Positions 35,229-45,144 of a stretch of 64,000 nucleotides of DNA are shown piece after piece. The notes beneath the pieces are model-generated. The model did not search any database. It worked only from the letters and a program-made list of their open reading frames with translations, and was not told the DNA's origin. Origin of the DNA: Sphingobium sp. KCTC 72723 (GTDB taxonomy: Bacteria > Pseudomonadota > Alphaproteobacteria > Sphingomonadales > Sphingomonadaceae). Numbering within the stretch: position 1 is the stretch's first letter; every line of letters begins with the position of its first letter. The DNA is taken from NCBI RefSeq assembly GCF_014280435.1, contig NZ_CP060388.1:1240001-1304000 (forward strand), written 5' to 3'. Both the position numbers and the translations under genes were made by a program.

Positions 35229-35841
35229 AGGGACCACCGGCGATCAATGCGGCCTGATAGGCCGGGCGCGCGTGCATTTCCGCCAGCCAGCGGATGATGT
35301 TGGGGCGACTCTCATTCAACCCGCCCCGCGCCCGCGACGCTTCCAGCGGAAAGCTCATCATCATGTCTGCAGCGGTGAAAATATCGCCCGCGAAATAGCG
35401 CCGCCCGGCCAATTCCGTTTCCAGCCAGTCGAGATGATCGTTCAGCATCCGCTGCACCGTTGGCCGCGCGGGGCGCCCCAGCAGGCCCAGCTTACCGATG
35501 ATCAACAACGCCAGCAGCGGCGGCATCATCGACCCTTCGGCATAATGGAGGAACTGGCGATACCGGATCGCACCGTCCATGTCCGCCGGCGACCCGAACC
35601 GCCCTCCGGCGCGCACGACCAGATAGTCCATGATCGCGCCCGTTTCGATCAGTCGATGTCCGTCCACTTCCACCACCGGCGACCGGCCCAGCGGATGCAC
35701 CGCACGCAATTCGCGCGGCGCACGCATCGTCTTGGGATGGCGCTTGTAGGTGCGGACTTCATAGCCCTCGCCCAGTTCCTCCAGCAGCCACAATATCCTT
35801 TGCGACCGGCTGTTTTCCAGATGATGGACAGTGATGGTCAT
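35215..35841 (-). CDS. Glutathione S-transferase family protein
   Basis: 208 residues. The thioredoxin-like N-domain has [20 protein letters not shown] (catalytic-Ser-type motif) and [21 protein letters not shown] (the cis-Pro and glutathione-binding ETG motif); the helical C-domain has [20 protein letters not shown]. Substrate unknown. The ATG at 35841 overlaps the thiE stop by four bases, so it is coupled to a thiamine gene without obvious functional link. Confidence 0.9.
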   Translation of the reverse strand: MTITVHHLENSRSQRILWLLEELGEGYEVRTYKRHPKTMRAPRELRAVHPLGRSPVVEVDGHRLIETGAIMDYLVVRAGGRFGSPADMDGAIRYRQFLHYAEGSMMPPLLALLIIGKLGLLGRPARPTVQRMLNDHLDWLETELAGRRYFAGDIFTAADMMMSFPLEASRARGGLNESRPNIIRWLAEMHARPAYQAALIAGGPYAYA

Positions 35842-36554
35842 CGCGGTTCCGGCGCTCCGTTGCGGGCCTGTTGCAGCACTTCGGCAAAGGCCGCGACACC
35901 CGCGCCCGGCCCGCTGGCATGATTCCACACCGCGCTGCTGACCGCCAGGAAATCCGCACCAGCCGCCACCAGCGGCGCGGCATTATCCGCCGTAACCCCG
36001 CCGATCGCGACACAGGGCAATTCAAACAAGGTCGTCCACCACCCCAGGATCGAAGGATCGGGATGATGGAATATTTCCTTGGTGGTGGTCGGGAAAAACG
36101 CGCCGAACGCGACATAGTCGGCCCCAGCCTCTCCCGCTTCCATCGCCAGGTGGCGACTGTCATGGCAGGTGACGCCGATCTGCACCTTCGGACCCAATAT
36201 CTTGCGTGCTTCCCGCGCATCGCCATCACCCTGCCCCAGATGCACGCCATCGGCACCCAGACGCTGCGCCAGCGCGACGCTGTCATTGATGATGAACGCG
36301 ACTTCCCGTTCCGCGCATAGGATCTGAAGCGGCGCGGCCAGTGCGGCAATCGCGTCCTCGTCCAGCCCCTTCAATCGCAACTGGAACGCAGCCACATCGC
36401 CGCCATCCAGTGCAGCGGCGAGCATATCCACGAACCCCGCGTCGATCGCGGGAGGCGAAATCAGGTAAAGCTGGCAGGCGGGGCGAAAGCCCTGGGCAAA
36501 CTGATCGGCAAAATGCGGATCGAGCGCGAGTTCTTCATCGGTAAAATCGGTCAT
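35838..36554 (-). CDS. thiE: Thiamine phosphate synthase
   Basis: 238 residues. TIM-barrel Thi[106 protein letters not shown]. It joins HMP-diphosphate and thiazole phosphate. The catalytic lysine region reads [10 protein letters not shown]; the second half contains an extra short [19 protein letters not shown] stretch. No TPP riboswitch is visible in the 74 bases before it. Confidence 0.92.
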   Translation of the reverse strand: MTDFTDEELALDPHFADQFAQGFRPACQLYLISPPAIDAGFVDMLAAALDGGDVAAFQLRLKGLDEDAIAALAAPLQILCAEREVAFIINDSVALAQRLGADGVHLGQGDGDAREARKILGPKVQIGVTCHDSRHLAMEAGEAGADYVAFGAFFPTTTKEIFHHPDPSILGWWTTLFELPCVAIGGVTADNAAPLVAAGADFLAVSSAVWNHASGPGAGVAAFAEVLQQARNGAPEPR

Positions 36555-36595
36555 GCCCCGCGCTTAACGCATCGCGGGGGACCGGGGAAGAGGTG

Positions 36596-36621
36596 CCGGG
36601 CGGACTTACCGCCCGCCCGGC
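36596..36621 (-). terminator. Possible hairpin terminator after the aldolase gene
   Basis: GCCGGGCGG (36596-36604) and CCGCCCGGC (36613-36621) form a 9-bp GC stem directly after the aldolase stop. No run of T follows on the minus strand, so termination may be partial or the hairpin may protect the 3' end. Confidence 0.45.
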
Positions 36622-36628
36622 CAGTATA

Positions 36629-37534
36629 TCAGGCCGCGACCGGCGTTTTCGCCACCGATGCGCCGTGGATTTCGTCGATTGCTTCGCCCAGCGATGCGTT
36701 GAATTCATCGTCGCTCATCGGGTGGCGCAGGTCGTTGAGCAGCGCGCGGCTGAAGCTGGCGATGATGCCGCGATTCTTGGCCAGTTCCACGCACGCTTCG
36801 GGACGGGCAAAGCCACCCGACAGCGCGACGACGCGCAATACGCCTGGATGATCGACCAGCGGATCGAACAGACCCGCCTTGGTCGGCAGCGACAGCTTGA
36901 GCATCACCTGCACGCCCTGCGGCAGGGCATCGAGCGCCTTGACCAGTTCTTCCAGCAGGATCTGGTCGGCTTCAGCGCGTTCGGGCGACTTGATATTCAC
37001 TTCGGGTTCGATGATCGGCATCAGACCGGCGGCAAGTACCTGATGGCCAATTTCGAACTGCTGCTTGACGACAGCGGCAATGCCTTCGCGGTTGGCCAGG
37101 TTGATGACCGACCGTTCCTTGGTGCCGAACACGCCCAGCGCCTTGGCACGGTGCAACAAGACGTCGAGGTCGGGGTTGGGCTTCATCACCTGAACGCCAT
37201 TGACTTCGTCTTCCAGACCCTTGTCGATCTTGATGAAGGGAACGACGCCCTTTTCGATCAACGCCTGCGGGGTGGGCTTGCCATCGACCGTGCCGTCCAT
37301 CGTGCGCTCGAACAGGATCGCGCCCAGCACCTTGTCGCCGGTGAATACAGGCGACGTGATGATGCGGCTGCGCATCGCGTGGATCAGGCCGAACATTTCC
37401 TCGTCACTGGTCCAGGCGCTTTCCTCCACGCCATAACCCTTCAAGGCCTTAGGGGTCGAACCGCCGCTCTGGTCCAGCGCGGCGATAAAGCCTTCGCCGT
37501 CGGCAATCTTCTGCTTCATGGTCTGATCCAGCAT
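36629..37534 (-). CDS. fba: Class I fructose-bisphosphate aldolase
   Basis: 301 residues. A bacterial class I (Schiff-base) aldolase: GEGFIAALDQSGGSTPKAL at the start, VPFIKIDKGLEDE with a Lys-rich strand, LMPIIEPEVNI, VQVMLKLSLPTKAGLF (Schiff-base Lys region) and VVALSGGFARPEA. Splits fructose 1,6-bisphosphate. The ATG at 37534 is preceded by GAGAAAG. The sequence from here to pgk is 313 bases, so it probably has its own promoter. Confidence 0.94.
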   Translation of the reverse strand: MLDQTMKQKIADGEGFIAALDQSGGSTPKALKGYGVEESAWTSDEEMFGLIHAMRSRIITSPVFTGDKVLGAILFERTMDGTVDGKPTPQALIEKGVVPFIKIDKGLEDEVNGVQVMKPNPDLDVLLHRAKALGVFGTKERSVINLANREGIAAVVKQQFEIGHQVLAAGLMPIIEPEVNIKSPERAEADQILLEELVKALDALPQGVQVMLKLSLPTKAGLFDPLVDHPGVLRVVALSGGFARPEACVELAKNRGIIASFSRALLNDLRHPMSDDEFNASLGEAIDEIHGASVAKTPVAA

Positions 37535-37847
37535 CTGCACATACTTTCTCTTGGTTCGCCACCTTGCCGGCGGCATTGATATGCCATGGCGCAGGCGCTC
37601 CATCGCCCGCCACGTCCCAAACGCTCCCCAACAGCGAACGCTTTCTCAGGCTGTTAGCCAGTCCCATGCCGCATCGCAAGAAACAACGCACCTGCAATAT
37701 GGCCGTCGGCGTCCTGAAAAGGGCCGCTTATCATGGATGATCGGCTGGCAAAGGACAGGGGACGCTCCTCATCGAACGCCTCTCCGCCAGCCAACAAAAA
37801 AGGGCGCAGCCTTGCGGCTACGCCCCTTGTCCCTCACGAGGGGCCGT
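37535..37847. other. Intergenic region between pgk and the aldolase gene
   Basis: 313 bases without a supportable gene. It holds the pgk terminator (37795-37829) and presumably the promoter of the aldolase gene. Short open frames here lack ribosome-binding sites and family features. Confidence 0.6.
37795..37829 (-). terminator. Rho-independent terminator of pgk
   Basis: On the minus strand, AAGGGGCGTAGCC, a CGCA loop and GGCTGCGCCCTT form a long stem followed by TTTTT. It begins about 20 bases after the pgk stop. Confidence 0.88.
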
Positions 37848-39050
37848 TCAGACGAACAGCGCCTTGACGCCCGGCAATTCCTTGCCTTCCATCCATTCCA
37901 GAAACGCGCCACCCGCCGTCGAAACGAAGGTGAAGTCGGCCGCTGCGCCTGCATGGTTGAGCGCTGCGACGGTATCGCCGCCACCCGCCACGGAAACGAG
38001 TTGCCCTTCCTTGGTCAGCGCCGCCGCCGTGCGCGCCAGCGCCACGGTCGCCGCGTCGAACGGCGCAATCTCGAACGCGCCCAGCGGACCGTTCCACACC
38101 AAGGTCCGGCAGTTTTTCAGCACGTCGCCCAGCGCTTCGACTGCGGCAGGGCCAACGTCCAATATCATTTCGTCGGCGGCCACTTCATGCACGTTGCAGG
38201 TGCGCAGGCTGGCCGGATTGGCGGCAAATTCCTTGGCCACCGCGACATCGTAAGGCAGGTGAATGGTGCAGCCTGCCGCTTCGGCCTTGTCGAAGATCGC
38301 TTCGGCGGTGTCTGCCAGATCCTTCTCGCACAGCGACTTGCCGACATCGACACCGCGTGCGTGCAGGAACGTGTTGGCCATACCACCGCCGATGATCAAG
38401 TGATCGACCTGCGTCACCAGATTGTTGAGAACGTCCAGCTTGGTCGAAACCTTTGCGCCGCCCACGACCGCCGCGACGGGCTTGACCGGGGTGCCGAGCG
38501 CAGCCTGCAACGCATCCAGTTCCCGTTCCATCGCCCGACCGGCAAAGGCGGGCAGCTTGTGCGCCAGCCCTTCGGTCGACGCATGGGCGCGGTGCGCGGC
38601 GGAAAAAGCGTCGTTCACATACAGGTCGGCAATCGCCGCCATCGCTTCCACCAGCGCGGGATCATTTTTTTCCTCGCCCGCGTGAAAGCGCGTATTTTCA
38701 AGGATCGCAATGTCGCCGGGACGCATCACTGCGATGCCATCGACGGCCGCCTCACCCTGACAGTCAGGGATGAACTGCACTTCGCGACCCAGCACCTGGG
38801 ATAGCGGGCGCGTGATCTTCGACAGCGAAAATTCCGGGTTCTTCTGCCCCTTGGGGCGGCCGAAATGCGCCAGGATCAACACCTTGGCACCGCGATCGGC
38901 CAGTTCCAGCACCGTGGGCATCGCCGAACGCAAGCGGGTATCGTCACTGACCGAACCGTCCTGCATCGGTACGTTGAGGTCTTCGCGGACAAGCACGGCC
39001 TTGCCCGTGATGTCGCCCATATCGTCGAGCGTCTTGAACGGCTTGGTCAT
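37848..39050 (-). CDS. pgk: Phosphoglycerate kinase
   Basis: 400 residues. [51 protein letters not shown], and [17 protein letters not shown] with [17 protein letters not shown] in order. Produces ATP from 1,3-bisphosphoglycerate. It is downstream of tkt and gap on the same strand; a palindromic repeat and a modest terminator-like hairpin lie between gap and pgk, so expression may be uncoupled. Confidence 0.96.
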   Translation of the reverse strand: MTKPFKTLDDMGDITGKAVLVREDLNVPMQDGSVSDDTRLRSAMPTVLELADRGAKVLILAHFGRPKGQKNPEFSLSKITRPLSQVLGREVQFIPDCQGEAAVDGIAVMRPGDIAILENTRFHAGEEKNDPALVEAMAAIADLYVNDAFSAAHRAHASTEGLAHKLPAFAGRAMERELDALQAALGTPVKPVAAVVGGAKVSTKLDVLNNLVTQVDHLIIGGGMANTFLHARGVDVGKSLCEKDLADTAEAIFDKAEAAGCTIHLPYDVAVAKEFAANPASLRTCNVHEVAADEMILDVGPAAVEALGDVLKNCRTLVWNGPLGAFEIAPFDAATVALARTAAALTKEGQLVSVAGGGDTVAALNHAGAAADFTFVSTAGGAFLEWMEGKELPGVKALFV

Positions 39051-39075
39051 ATATGTCTCCCCTGATCCTAACAGA

Positions 39076-39158
39076 CGTCATCCCAGCGAAGGCTGGGATC
39101 TCTCTTCCCTTCCCGGCTGGAGGAAGAAAGCGAGATCCCAGCTTTCGCTGGGATGACG
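39076..39158. repeat. Palindromic repeat between gap and pgk
   Basis: Left arm CGTCATCCCAGCGAAGGCTG (39076-39095) and right arm CAGCTTTCGCTGGGATGACG (39139-39158) are near-perfect reverse complements; the pairing continues inward (GGATCTC with GAGATCC). Same family as the element at 49559-49643. Confidence 0.92.
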
Positions 39159-39160
39159 AG

Positions 39161-39187
39161 AAAGGGCAGACTTTCGCCTGCCCTTCA
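39161..39187 (-). terminator. Hairpin after gap, possible terminator
   Basis: On the minus strand, AAGGGCAG, GCGAAAGT and CTGCCCTT form an 8-bp stem followed by TCTCGTC. It starts ten bases after the gap stop. The T-tract is weak, so termination may be partial. Confidence 0.6.
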
Positions 39188-39196
39188 ACCTTTGTG

Positions 39197-40207
39197 TTAC
39201 AGGAACTTCGCCACTACGCCGGCGGTGTCGATCATGCGGTTCGAAAAACCCCATTCATTGTCGTACCAGCTCAGCACACGGACCAGCTTGCCATCGACCA
39301 CGGCTGTTTCCAGGCTATCGACGGTCGAGCTGCGCGGATCGCCATTATAGTCGATCGACACCAGCGGCTCGTCGGAATAGCCCAGCACGCCCTTGAGCGG
39401 GCCAGCTTCCGAAGCCGCCTTGAGCAGGGCGTTGACTTCATCCTTGGTCGTTGGGCGGCTCGGAATGAACTTGAGGTCCACGACCGAGACATTGGGGGTC
39501 GGCACGCGGATCGACGAACCGTCCAGCTTGCCCTTCAATTCGGGCAGAACTTCGCCCACCGCGCGGGCAGCGCCGGTCGATGTCGGGATCTGCGAAAGGG
39601 CGGCGGCGCGGGCGCGGCGCATGTCGCTGTGCAACTGATCCAGCGTGTTCTGGTCGTTGGTATAGCTGTGGATCGTCGTCATGAAGCCGCTTTCGATGCC
39701 GATCGCATCGTTCAGCACCTTGGCGAGCGGAGCCAGGCAGTTGGTGGTGCAGCTGGCGTTCGAAATGACGATGTCGTCGGCGGTCAGCGCGTCATGGTTG
39801 ACGCCGAACACGACGGTGCGGTCGACATTGGTGCCGGGCGCGGAGATGATGACGCGCTTGGCGCCAGCGGTCAGATGCGCGCTCGCCTTGTCCTTGGTGG
39901 TGAAGATGCCGGTGCATTCCAGCGCGATGTCCACGCCCTGCGCCGCGTGGGGCAGCTTGGCGGGATCACGCTCGGCGGTCACGGCGATGCGCGTGCCATC
40001 GACGACCAGGAAATCGCCATCGACGCTGACGTCGCCCTTCCAGTTGCCATGCACGGAGTCGCGCTTGAACAGCAGGGCGTTGGACTTGACGTCGCCCAGG
40101 TCGTTGATGCTGACCAGTTCCAGGTCATGGTCGGTGCGCGACAGGATGGCGCGCGCCACCAGGCGGCCGATACGTCCGAAACCGTTAATTGCTACCTTCG
40201 TTGCCAC
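39197..40207 (-). CDS. gap: Glyceraldehyde-3-phosphate dehydrogenase
   Basis: 336 residues. [19 protein letters not shown] binds NAD; catalytic Cys153 is in [15 protein letters not shown]; the C-terminus has [13 protein letters not shown] place the start at a GTG (40207) because AAGGAGG lies eight bases before it and the protein then begins with the conserved first strand. It follows tkt by 31 bases, giving a tkt-gap pair, an order found in alphaproteobacterial carbon clusters. Confidence 0.96.
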   Translation of the reverse strand: MATKVAINGFGRIGRLVARAILSRTDHDLELVSINDLGDVKSNALLFKRDSVHGNWKGDVSVDGDFLVVDGTRIAVTAERDPAKLPHAAQGVDIALECTGIFTTKDKASAHLTAGAKRVIISAPGTNVDRTVVFGVNHDALTADDIVISNASCTTNCLAPLAKVLNDAIGIESGFMTTIHSYTNDQNTLDQLHSDMRRARAAALSQIPTSTGAARAVGEVLPELKGKLDGSSIRVPTPNVSVVDLKFIPSRPTTKDEVNALLKAASEAGPLKGVLGYSDEPLVSIDYNGDPRSSTVDSLETAVVDGKLVRVLSWYDNEWGFSNRMIDTAGVVAKFL

Positions 40208-40238
40208 TGCACTAGCCTCCTTAAGGTGTTGTTTTAGA

Positions 40239-42206
40239 TCAGTTGTTGAGCGCAGCCACAATCTGCGGCGCGATTTTCGCGGCGGTCAGGCCGAAATGGT
40301 CATACAGCGCTTCCGCCGGGGCCGACGCGCCGAAGCTGTCGATGCCAAAGCGCAGGCCCGCAATGCCGGTATGGCGTTCCCAGCCAAAGGTCGTCCCCGC
40401 CTCGATCGACACGCGCAGCACATGGTGCGGCAACAGGTCGTCCTTGTAGGATTTGGGCTGTGCCTCGAAATGCGCCCAGCTTGGCATCGACACCACGTCC
40501 GCGCCGATGCCCTGTGCTTCCAGCGCCTTGGCGGTATCGACCGCAATCTCGACTTCGGACCCCGTGGCGATCAGCACGACCTTGCGATCGGCCGTCGCGG
40601 CGCGCAGGCGATAGGCACCCTTGGCCGACAGATTTTCGCTCTTTTCAGTGCGGAGTTGCGGCAGGTTCTGGCGGGTGAGCGCCAGCACCGACGGGCCGGT
40701 CGCATCCTTCAGCGCCAGTTCCCAACATTCCGCCGTTTCGACGATGTCGGCCGGGCGATAGACGTCCAGGTTCGGAATCATCCGCATCGACATGACATGC
40801 TCGATCGGCTGATGGGTCGGCCCATCTTCGCCAAGGCCGATGCTGTCATGGGTCAGCACATGGATGACGCGCTGCTGCTGGAGCGCCGCCAGACGGATGC
40901 CGCCACGCATATAGTCGGAAAAGACCAGGAATGTGCCGCCATAGGGGATGACCCCGCCATGCAGCGCCATACCGTTCATCGCGCAGGCCATGCCGAATTC
41001 GCGGATGCCATAATAGACGTAACGACCCGAATAATCGTCCTTCGTCAGCGGCCCAGTCGACTTGGTCTTGGTATTGTTGGACCCGGTCAGATCGGCCGAA
41101 CCACCCAGCGTTTCAGGCAGCAGGTCGTTGATCGCGCCCAGCGTCAGCTCGCTCGCCTTGCGCGTCGCAACCTTCTGCGGCGCAGCGATCAGGCTGTCGA
41201 TATAGGTTTCCAGCGAGAAGTCGGCAGGCAGTTCGCCTGCCATGCGACGGATAAATTCAGCCGCATTGGCGTTGCCTGCAAGGCGCGCTTCCCACGCAGT
41301 GCGAACGTCAGCCCCCTTCGCGCCGATAGCCTTCCATGCCGCCGCAATATCGGCGGGAATGACGAACGGTTCGGCGGTCCAGCCCAGAAATTCGCGCGCG
41401 GCGGCGACTTCGGCTTCACCCAGCGCCGAACCATGCACGCCCGACGTGCCAGCCTTGTTGGGCGAGCCATAGCCGATCTTGGTGGCGCAGGCGACGAGCG
41501 AGGGGCGCGGATCGGCAACGGCTTCGGCCAGTGCGCGGCGCACATCGGCGACGTCATGGCCATCGCACGACACCACATGCCAGCCAGTCGCGACATAGCG
41601 CGCGCGCACATCTTCGCTGCTCGACAGGTCGACCGCGCCGTCGATAGTGATTTTGTTATCGTCCCACAGCACGATCAGGCGGCCAAGGTTCAGGTGACCG
41701 GCCAGGCCGATCGCCTCATGGTTGATGCCTTCCATCAGGCAGCCGTCACCGGCAATCACCCAGGTCCGGTGATCGACCAGATCGTCGCCGAACTGCGCGT
41801 TCAGATGCCGCTCGGCAATCGCCATGCCAACGGCGGTGGCCAGGCCCGAACCCAGCGGGCCAGTGGTCGCTTCCACGCCCGCCAGCTCGAAATTCTCAGG
41901 ATGGCCAGCGCACGGGCTGTGCAACTGGCGGAAACTGGCAATATCCTCGATCGTGGGGCGCGCATAGCCGGTCAGGTGCAGCAGGCTGTAGATCAGCATC
42001 GACCCATGGCCCGCCGACAGGACGAAACGGTCGCGGTCGGCCCATTTGGGCTGGGTGGGATCGAATTTCAGATAATCGCCGAACAACACGGTCGCAACGT
42101 CCGCCATGCCCATCGGCATCCCCGGATGGCCGCTATTGGCGGCCTGCACCGCGTCCATGGAAAGCGCCCGGATGGCGTTGGCGAGCGACATATCGGAAAC
42201 GGTCAT
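40239..42206 (-). CDS. tkt: Transketolase
   Basis: 655 residues. [59 protein letters not shown] (thiamine diphosphate motif) and [18 protein letters not shown]; the pyrimidine domain includes [19 protein letters not shown]. Moves two-carbon units in the pentose phosphate path and links to glycolysis genes downstream. The ATG at 42206 is preferred; a downstream ATG at 42191 is possible. Divergent from the small gene upstream of zapA across 220 bases. Confidence 0.95.
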   Translation of the reverse strand: MTVSDMSLANAIRALSMDAVQAANSGHPGMPMGMADVATVLFGDYLKFDPTQPKWADRDRFVLSAGHGSMLIYSLLHLTGYARPTIEDIASFRQLHSPCAGHPENFELAGVEATTGPLGSGLATAVGMAIAERHLNAQFGDDLVDHRTWVIAGDGCLMEGINHEAIGLAGHLNLGRLIVLWDDNKITIDGAVDLSSSEDVRARYVATGWHVVSCDGHDVADVRRALAEAVADPRPSLVACATKIGYGSPNKAGTSGVHGSALGEAEVAAAREFLGWTAEPFVIPADIAAAWKAIGAKGADVRTAWEARLAGNANAAEFIRRMAGELPADFSLETYIDSLIAAPQKVATRKASELTLGAINDLLPETLGGSADLTGSNNTKTKSTGPLTKDDYSGRYVYYGIREFGMACAMNGMALHGGVIPYGGTFLVFSDYMRGGIRLAALQQQRVIHVLTHDSIGLGEDGPTHQPIEHVMSMRMIPNLDVYRPADIVETAECWELALKDATGPSVLALTRQNLPQLRTEKSENLSAKGAYRLRAATADRKVVLIATGSEVEIAVDTAKALEAQGIGADVVSMPSWAHFEAQPKSYKDDLLPHHVLRVSIEAGTTFGWERHTGIAGLRFGIDSFGASAPAEALYDHFGLTAAKIAPQIVAALNN

Positions 42207-42426
42207 TATGGGCGGGCGTCTTTCCTGAATTTGGTGCCGGAACAAGGCACCGAAACATGAAGCGGCAAGCCGCCCGCATCCAGAGCAGGCGAGTCGAAGT
42301 CGCGCTTCCTTTGTCGCGTCAATCCCGATGCGTCAACCGCATGTCATGGCCCCCGGCACGCAATCGACGCATTACGGGGCGTAAAGACTGCTTTTGCCCC
42401 GGTTGAAATCCCGCTATGCCCTGACA

Positions 42427-42624
42427 ATGGCAAGCGAGCGCATGATGCGGGCGATCGGCACGTTGGAACGTGCGGTCAGTCGGCTCGAACAGGAAGCGGC
42501 CGATCTTGTGGCGGCCGCCGCCCACCCTTCCAACCATTCGGACATCGACGTCCCCGCCGCGCACGCTGCGTTGCGCTCGCTTGATGATCTGATTGCGGAC
42601 CTGAAAGGGCAAACGCATGGCTGA
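42427..42624 (+). CDS. Small coiled-coil protein upstream of zapA
   Basis: 65 residues, nearly all predicted helix with heptad-like spacing (AIGTLERAVSRLEQEAADLVAAA, then ALRSLDDLIADLK). It overlaps the zapA start by eight bases. Alphaproteobacteria often carry a short DUF4164-type coiled-coil gene at this place. A role with ZapA in division is a guess from position only. Confidence 0.65.
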   Translation: MASERMMRAIGTLERAVSRLEQEAADLVAAAAHPSNHSDIDVPAAHAALRSLDDLIADLKGQTHG

Positions 42625-42952
42625 CATCACCCTGACCATCGCCAGCCGCCATTATGACCTGCGCTGCCGCGACGGCGAAGAAGCCCATATGGCCCATCTC
42701 GCCAGCCTGATCGAGGAAAAGGCCCGCGCCGCGCAACAGATGACGCCGGGCCTGACCGAAGTGCGCAGCCTGCTGTTTGCGGCGCTGTTTCTGGCCGATG
42801 AACTGAGCGACCTGCGGCGCGAGATGGCGGGCCGTCAGGAACGGCTGATGCTCGAAACGCAGGACGACAGCGCAGCGCAAGCGATAGAGGCGCTGGCGGC
42901 CCGCATAGAAAAGCTGCACGAGAGGCTTGCCGCCCGGACTGCGGACGCCTAG
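42617..42952 (+). CDS. zapA: Cell division protein ZapA
   Basis: 111 residues. ITLTIASRHYDLRCRDGEEAHMAHLASLIEEKA is the ZapA globular head; the C-terminal half is a long coiled coil (FLADELSDLRREMA, then AIEALAARIEKLHERLAAR). ZapA bundles FtsZ filaments at the division site. ZapA - 6S RNA - fau is the conserved order in many proteobacteria. Confidence 0.9.
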   Translation: MADITLTIASRHYDLRCRDGEEAHMAHLASLIEEKARAAQQMTPGLTEVRSLLFAALFLADELSDLRREMAGRQERLMLETQDDSAAQAIEALAARIEKLHERLAARTADA

Positions 42953-43100
42953 ATTGGCATCGACGGGTTCTGCCTGGTACGAGCTTTAGCGAACATCCCT
43001 GAGGCGATAATCACATCCAAGGGGGCTGTCCCTGGGCGGGTTCCGGTCCGTTCTACATGGTCCCCACCTGACGTTGAGGCGTCAGAGGATATTCCAGCAC
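42942..43100 (+). ncRNA. ssrS: 6S RNA
   Basis: Position between zapA and the 5-formyltetrahydrofolate cyclo-ligase gene is the standard 6S RNA locus. The sequence has the family segment CCCTGAGGCGATAA (compare CCCTGAGCCGATA in E. coli) and a 3' end of the AGAGGATATTCC type. GACGCCT (42944-42950) can pair with AGGCGTC (43077-43083) as part of the closing stem, which would put the 5' end inside the last codons of zapA. Ends are approximate. 6S RNA binds the sigma-70 holoenzyme by mimicking an open promoter. Confidence 0.75.
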
Positions 43101-43156
43101 ACGGCCAAGGCGGTCCCGTCACCTTTCCGCTCAATGAAACACAAACACAGAGCATC

Positions 43157-43222
43157 GTGCTCCCGCGCAGGCGGGAGCCCAGTTCAAACCGCGGGACTGG
43201 ACTCCCGCCTACGCGGGAGCAC
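43157..43222. repeat. Palindromic repeat between 6S RNA and fau
   Basis: Arms GTGCTCCCGCGCAGGCGGGA (43157-43176) and TCCCGCCTACGCGGGAGCAC (43203-43222) are reverse complements apart from one base; an inner CCAGTTCAAACCGCGGGACTGG partly pairs too. It sits in the leader of fau. Confidence 0.9.
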
Positions 43223-43246
43223 AATCGTGGATTTGGCAGGCGCTTC

Positions 43247-43828
43247 GTGAACAGCGATTTTTCCAACAAGACCAGCCTGCGCACCCTCGCACGCGATCGC
43301 CGCAGCGCCTTTGTCGCCACGCTCGACCCGCTGGCCCATCGGCTGGCGTTCAAGGTTCTCCCCTCCCCCCTCGCCCGGCGCATCGCCGACGCGCACATTG
43401 TGACGCTTTACATGGGGCTGGACGATGAAGCCCCCGCGCAACGGCTGGCCGCCTTCCTGATCACGCAGGGCAAGACCGTCGCCCTGCCCCGCGTGCTGGA
43501 CCGGCTTGGGTCGATGGATTTCCTGCCCTGGACGCCCGACGCGCCGCTGATCCCCGGCCCGTTCCGCACCAGCCATCCAGAAACCGGCGACGGCCCCGTC
43601 GCGCCCGACGTCATCATTGCCCCGCTGGTCGGGTTCGACCGGGCGATGAACCGGCTGGGTCAGGGCGGCGGCTATTATGACCGCGCCTTCGCCCGCTTCC
43701 CCGACGCAGTGCGTATCGGCGTCGCCTGGTCGGTGCAGGAACTGGACGATGTGCCTGCCGACCCGTGGGACTTGCCGCTGCACATGGTCCTGACCGAAGT
43801 CGAACTGATCGAAGGAGAGCAGGCATGA
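43247..43828 (+). CDS. fau: 5-formyltetrahydrofolate cyclo-ligase
   Basis: 193 residues. Converts 5-formyl-THF to methenyl-THF with ATP. The C-terminal motif DRAMNRLGQGGGYYDRAFARF is the ATP-binding signature; VALPRVL and PDVIIAPLVGFD are also typical. I use the GTG at 43247, just after the palindromic repeat, because upstream frame is repeat-derived. The stop overlaps the DUF2842 start (ATGA). Confidence 0.9.
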   Translation: MNSDFSNKTSLRTLARDRRSAFVATLDPLAHRLAFKVLPSPLARRIADAHIVTLYMGLDDEAPAQRLAAFLITQGKTVALPRVLDRLGSMDFLPWTPDAPLIPGPFRTSHPETGDGPVAPDVIIAPLVGFDRAMNRLGQGGGYYDRAFARFPDAVRIGVAWSVQELDDVPADPWDLPLHMVLTEVELIEGEQA

Positions 43829-44067
43829 GCATCGACCCGCGCCATTATCATCAACCCAGCTGGCGCAAGCCTGTGGGGATGCTGGCCATCATGGCGCTGA
43901 TCGCGCTGTGGGCGGTCATGGTGGCCAGCCTGTCTGGCCTGATCGGCACCCTGCCGGTCTGGGCGCAAACGCCGGTCTATGTCGTGCTGGGCATTGTGTG
44001 GATCTGGGTGCTGCCGCTGCGGCGGCTGCTCGCCTGGATGGAAACCGGGCGTTGGCGCCGCGGATAA
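43825..44067 (+). CDS. DUF2842 small membrane protein
   Basis: 80 residues. A short cytoplasmic HYHQPSWRKPVG lead, two membrane helices, then WVLPLRRLLAWMETGRW. Matches the alphaproteobacterial DUF2842 family. GGAGAGC precedes the ATG, which overlaps the fau stop. Function unknown. Confidence 0.88.
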   Translation: MSIDPRHYHQPSWRKPVGMLAIMALIALWAVMVASLSGLIGTLPVWAQTPVYVVLGIVWIWVLPLRRLLAWMETGRWRRG

Positions 44068-44276
44068 GCGGTGACAGGCGCGCCGTTCCGGGTTATTCCT
44101 GAAACGTTGAGCGACCGTAACGGATAATGCCCGTCTCAAATGGGCTACGGTCTGCCTGCGACGGGAGGCGAGCCATGTTCATGTGCGGGCCATCACCATT
44201 GTCACGGCGCGCCCATTGGGGTGCGGCCAAGCCCCTGTCGCTTCTTTTCCTGACTTTGCCGGGCGGTGCCACCCTG

Positions 44277-44300
44277 CACCGGCGATCATGCACGCCGGTG
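44277..44300. promoter_or_regulatory. Perfect inverted repeat in the aqpZ leader
   Basis: CACCGGCG, eight bases, CGCCGGTG; it ends 20 bases before the AGGAGG of aqpZ. Could be an operator or a leader hairpin affecting translation. The wider region 44068-44276 shows no gene. Confidence 0.35.
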
Positions 44301-44329
44301 GCGCGGGCAATCTCTTACAGGAGGAAGCG

Positions 44330-45061
44330 ATGGTTCCATTGAGCAAGCGACTCTTCGCCGAAACATTCGGCACATTCTGGCTGGTATTGGGCGGATGCGG
44401 CAGTGCGGTCCTGGCGGCGGGTTTTCCAGACGTGGGGATAGGCCTGCTGGGCGTTAGCCTGGCCTTTGGATTGACTGTCCTCACCATGGCCTATTCGGTC
44501 GGTCATATTTCGGGTTGCCATCTCAATCCGGCAGTGACCGTGGGGCTATGGGCTGGGGGACGCTTTCCCGTGCGCGACATCGCCCCCTATATCGTTGCGC
44601 AGCTTGTCGGCGCAGTGATCGCGGCGGCAGTGCTGCTCTATATTGCAAGCGGCCAGCCGGGATACGAACTGATGGGCAACGGGCTGGCGGTGAACGGCTA
44701 TGACGCCCAATCGCCCGGCGGCTACTCCCTGTCAGCCGGACTGCTGATAGAGATGGTGCTGACCTTCGGCTTCCTGATGGTCATCCTGGGATCGACCGAC
44801 AGCCGCGCGCCCGCAGGCTTCGCCCCGATCGCGATCGGGCTGGCACTGACGCTCATCCATCTGATCAGCATTCCGGTCACCAACACATCGGTCAATCCGG
44901 CACGCAGCACTGGCCCGGCGCTGCTGGTCGGTGGAGTAGCGTTTCAGCAATTATGGCTGTTCTGGCTGGCACCGATGATTGGCGCGCTGGTCGCAGGCGG
45001 CACTTATCGCTGGCTTGCCCAGGAACCGCTGGCCCCGGCCATCGTCGGGGATCATCTCTAG
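44330..45061 (+). CDS. aqpZ: Aquaporin Z
   Basis: 243 residues, six membrane helices, two NPA half-helices: [11 protein letters not shown] and [12 protein letters not shown]. The selectivity-filter Arg follows the second NPA. The start [21 protein letters not shown] matches AqpZ, so water rather than glycerol is the expected solute. AGGAGG lies eight bases before the ATG. Confidence 0.95.
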   Translation: MVPLSKRLFAETFGTFWLVLGGCGSAVLAAGFPDVGIGLLGVSLAFGLTVLTMAYSVGHISGCHLNPAVTVGLWAGGRFPVRDIAPYIVAQLVGAVIAAAVLLYIASGQPGYELMGNGLAVNGYDAQSPGGYSLSAGLLIEMVLTFGFLMVILGSTDSRAPAGFAPIAIGLALTLIHLISIPVTNTSVNPARSTGPALLVGGVAFQQLWLFWLAPMIGALVAGGTYRWLAQEPLAPAIVGDHL

Positions 45062-45116
45062 GAGTTCGGATTTCGGGCCGATGCCAATCGTGTCGGTCCG
45101 ATATTTTGCGCGGTTT

Positions 45117-45144
45117 GCGCCACTTCCCCTATAAGAAGTGGCGC
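45117..45144 (-). other. Hairpin at the 3' end of the distal tRNA-Asp
   Basis: GCGCCACTT and AAGTGGCGC are perfect 9-base reverse complements separated by ten bases. One arm contains the CCA end and discriminator of tRNA-Asp; the other is in its trailer. No T-run follows on the minus strand. Confidence 0.6.

Noticed and set aside
36555..36628. TPP riboswitch upstream of thiE
   Set aside because: Only 74 bases lie between thiE and the aldolase gene and they hold a hairpin after the aldolase stop; no thi-box core was found.
43157..43246. Longer Fau protein starting inside the palindromic repeat
   Set aside because: The first 30 residues would be encoded by repeat DNA (Arg-rich) and lack any match to the Fau N-terminus.
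44127..44342. Short plus-strand frame upstream of aqpZ
   Set aside because: Arg/Ser-rich translation, no ribosome-binding site, and it overlaps the leader and start of aqpZ in another frame.
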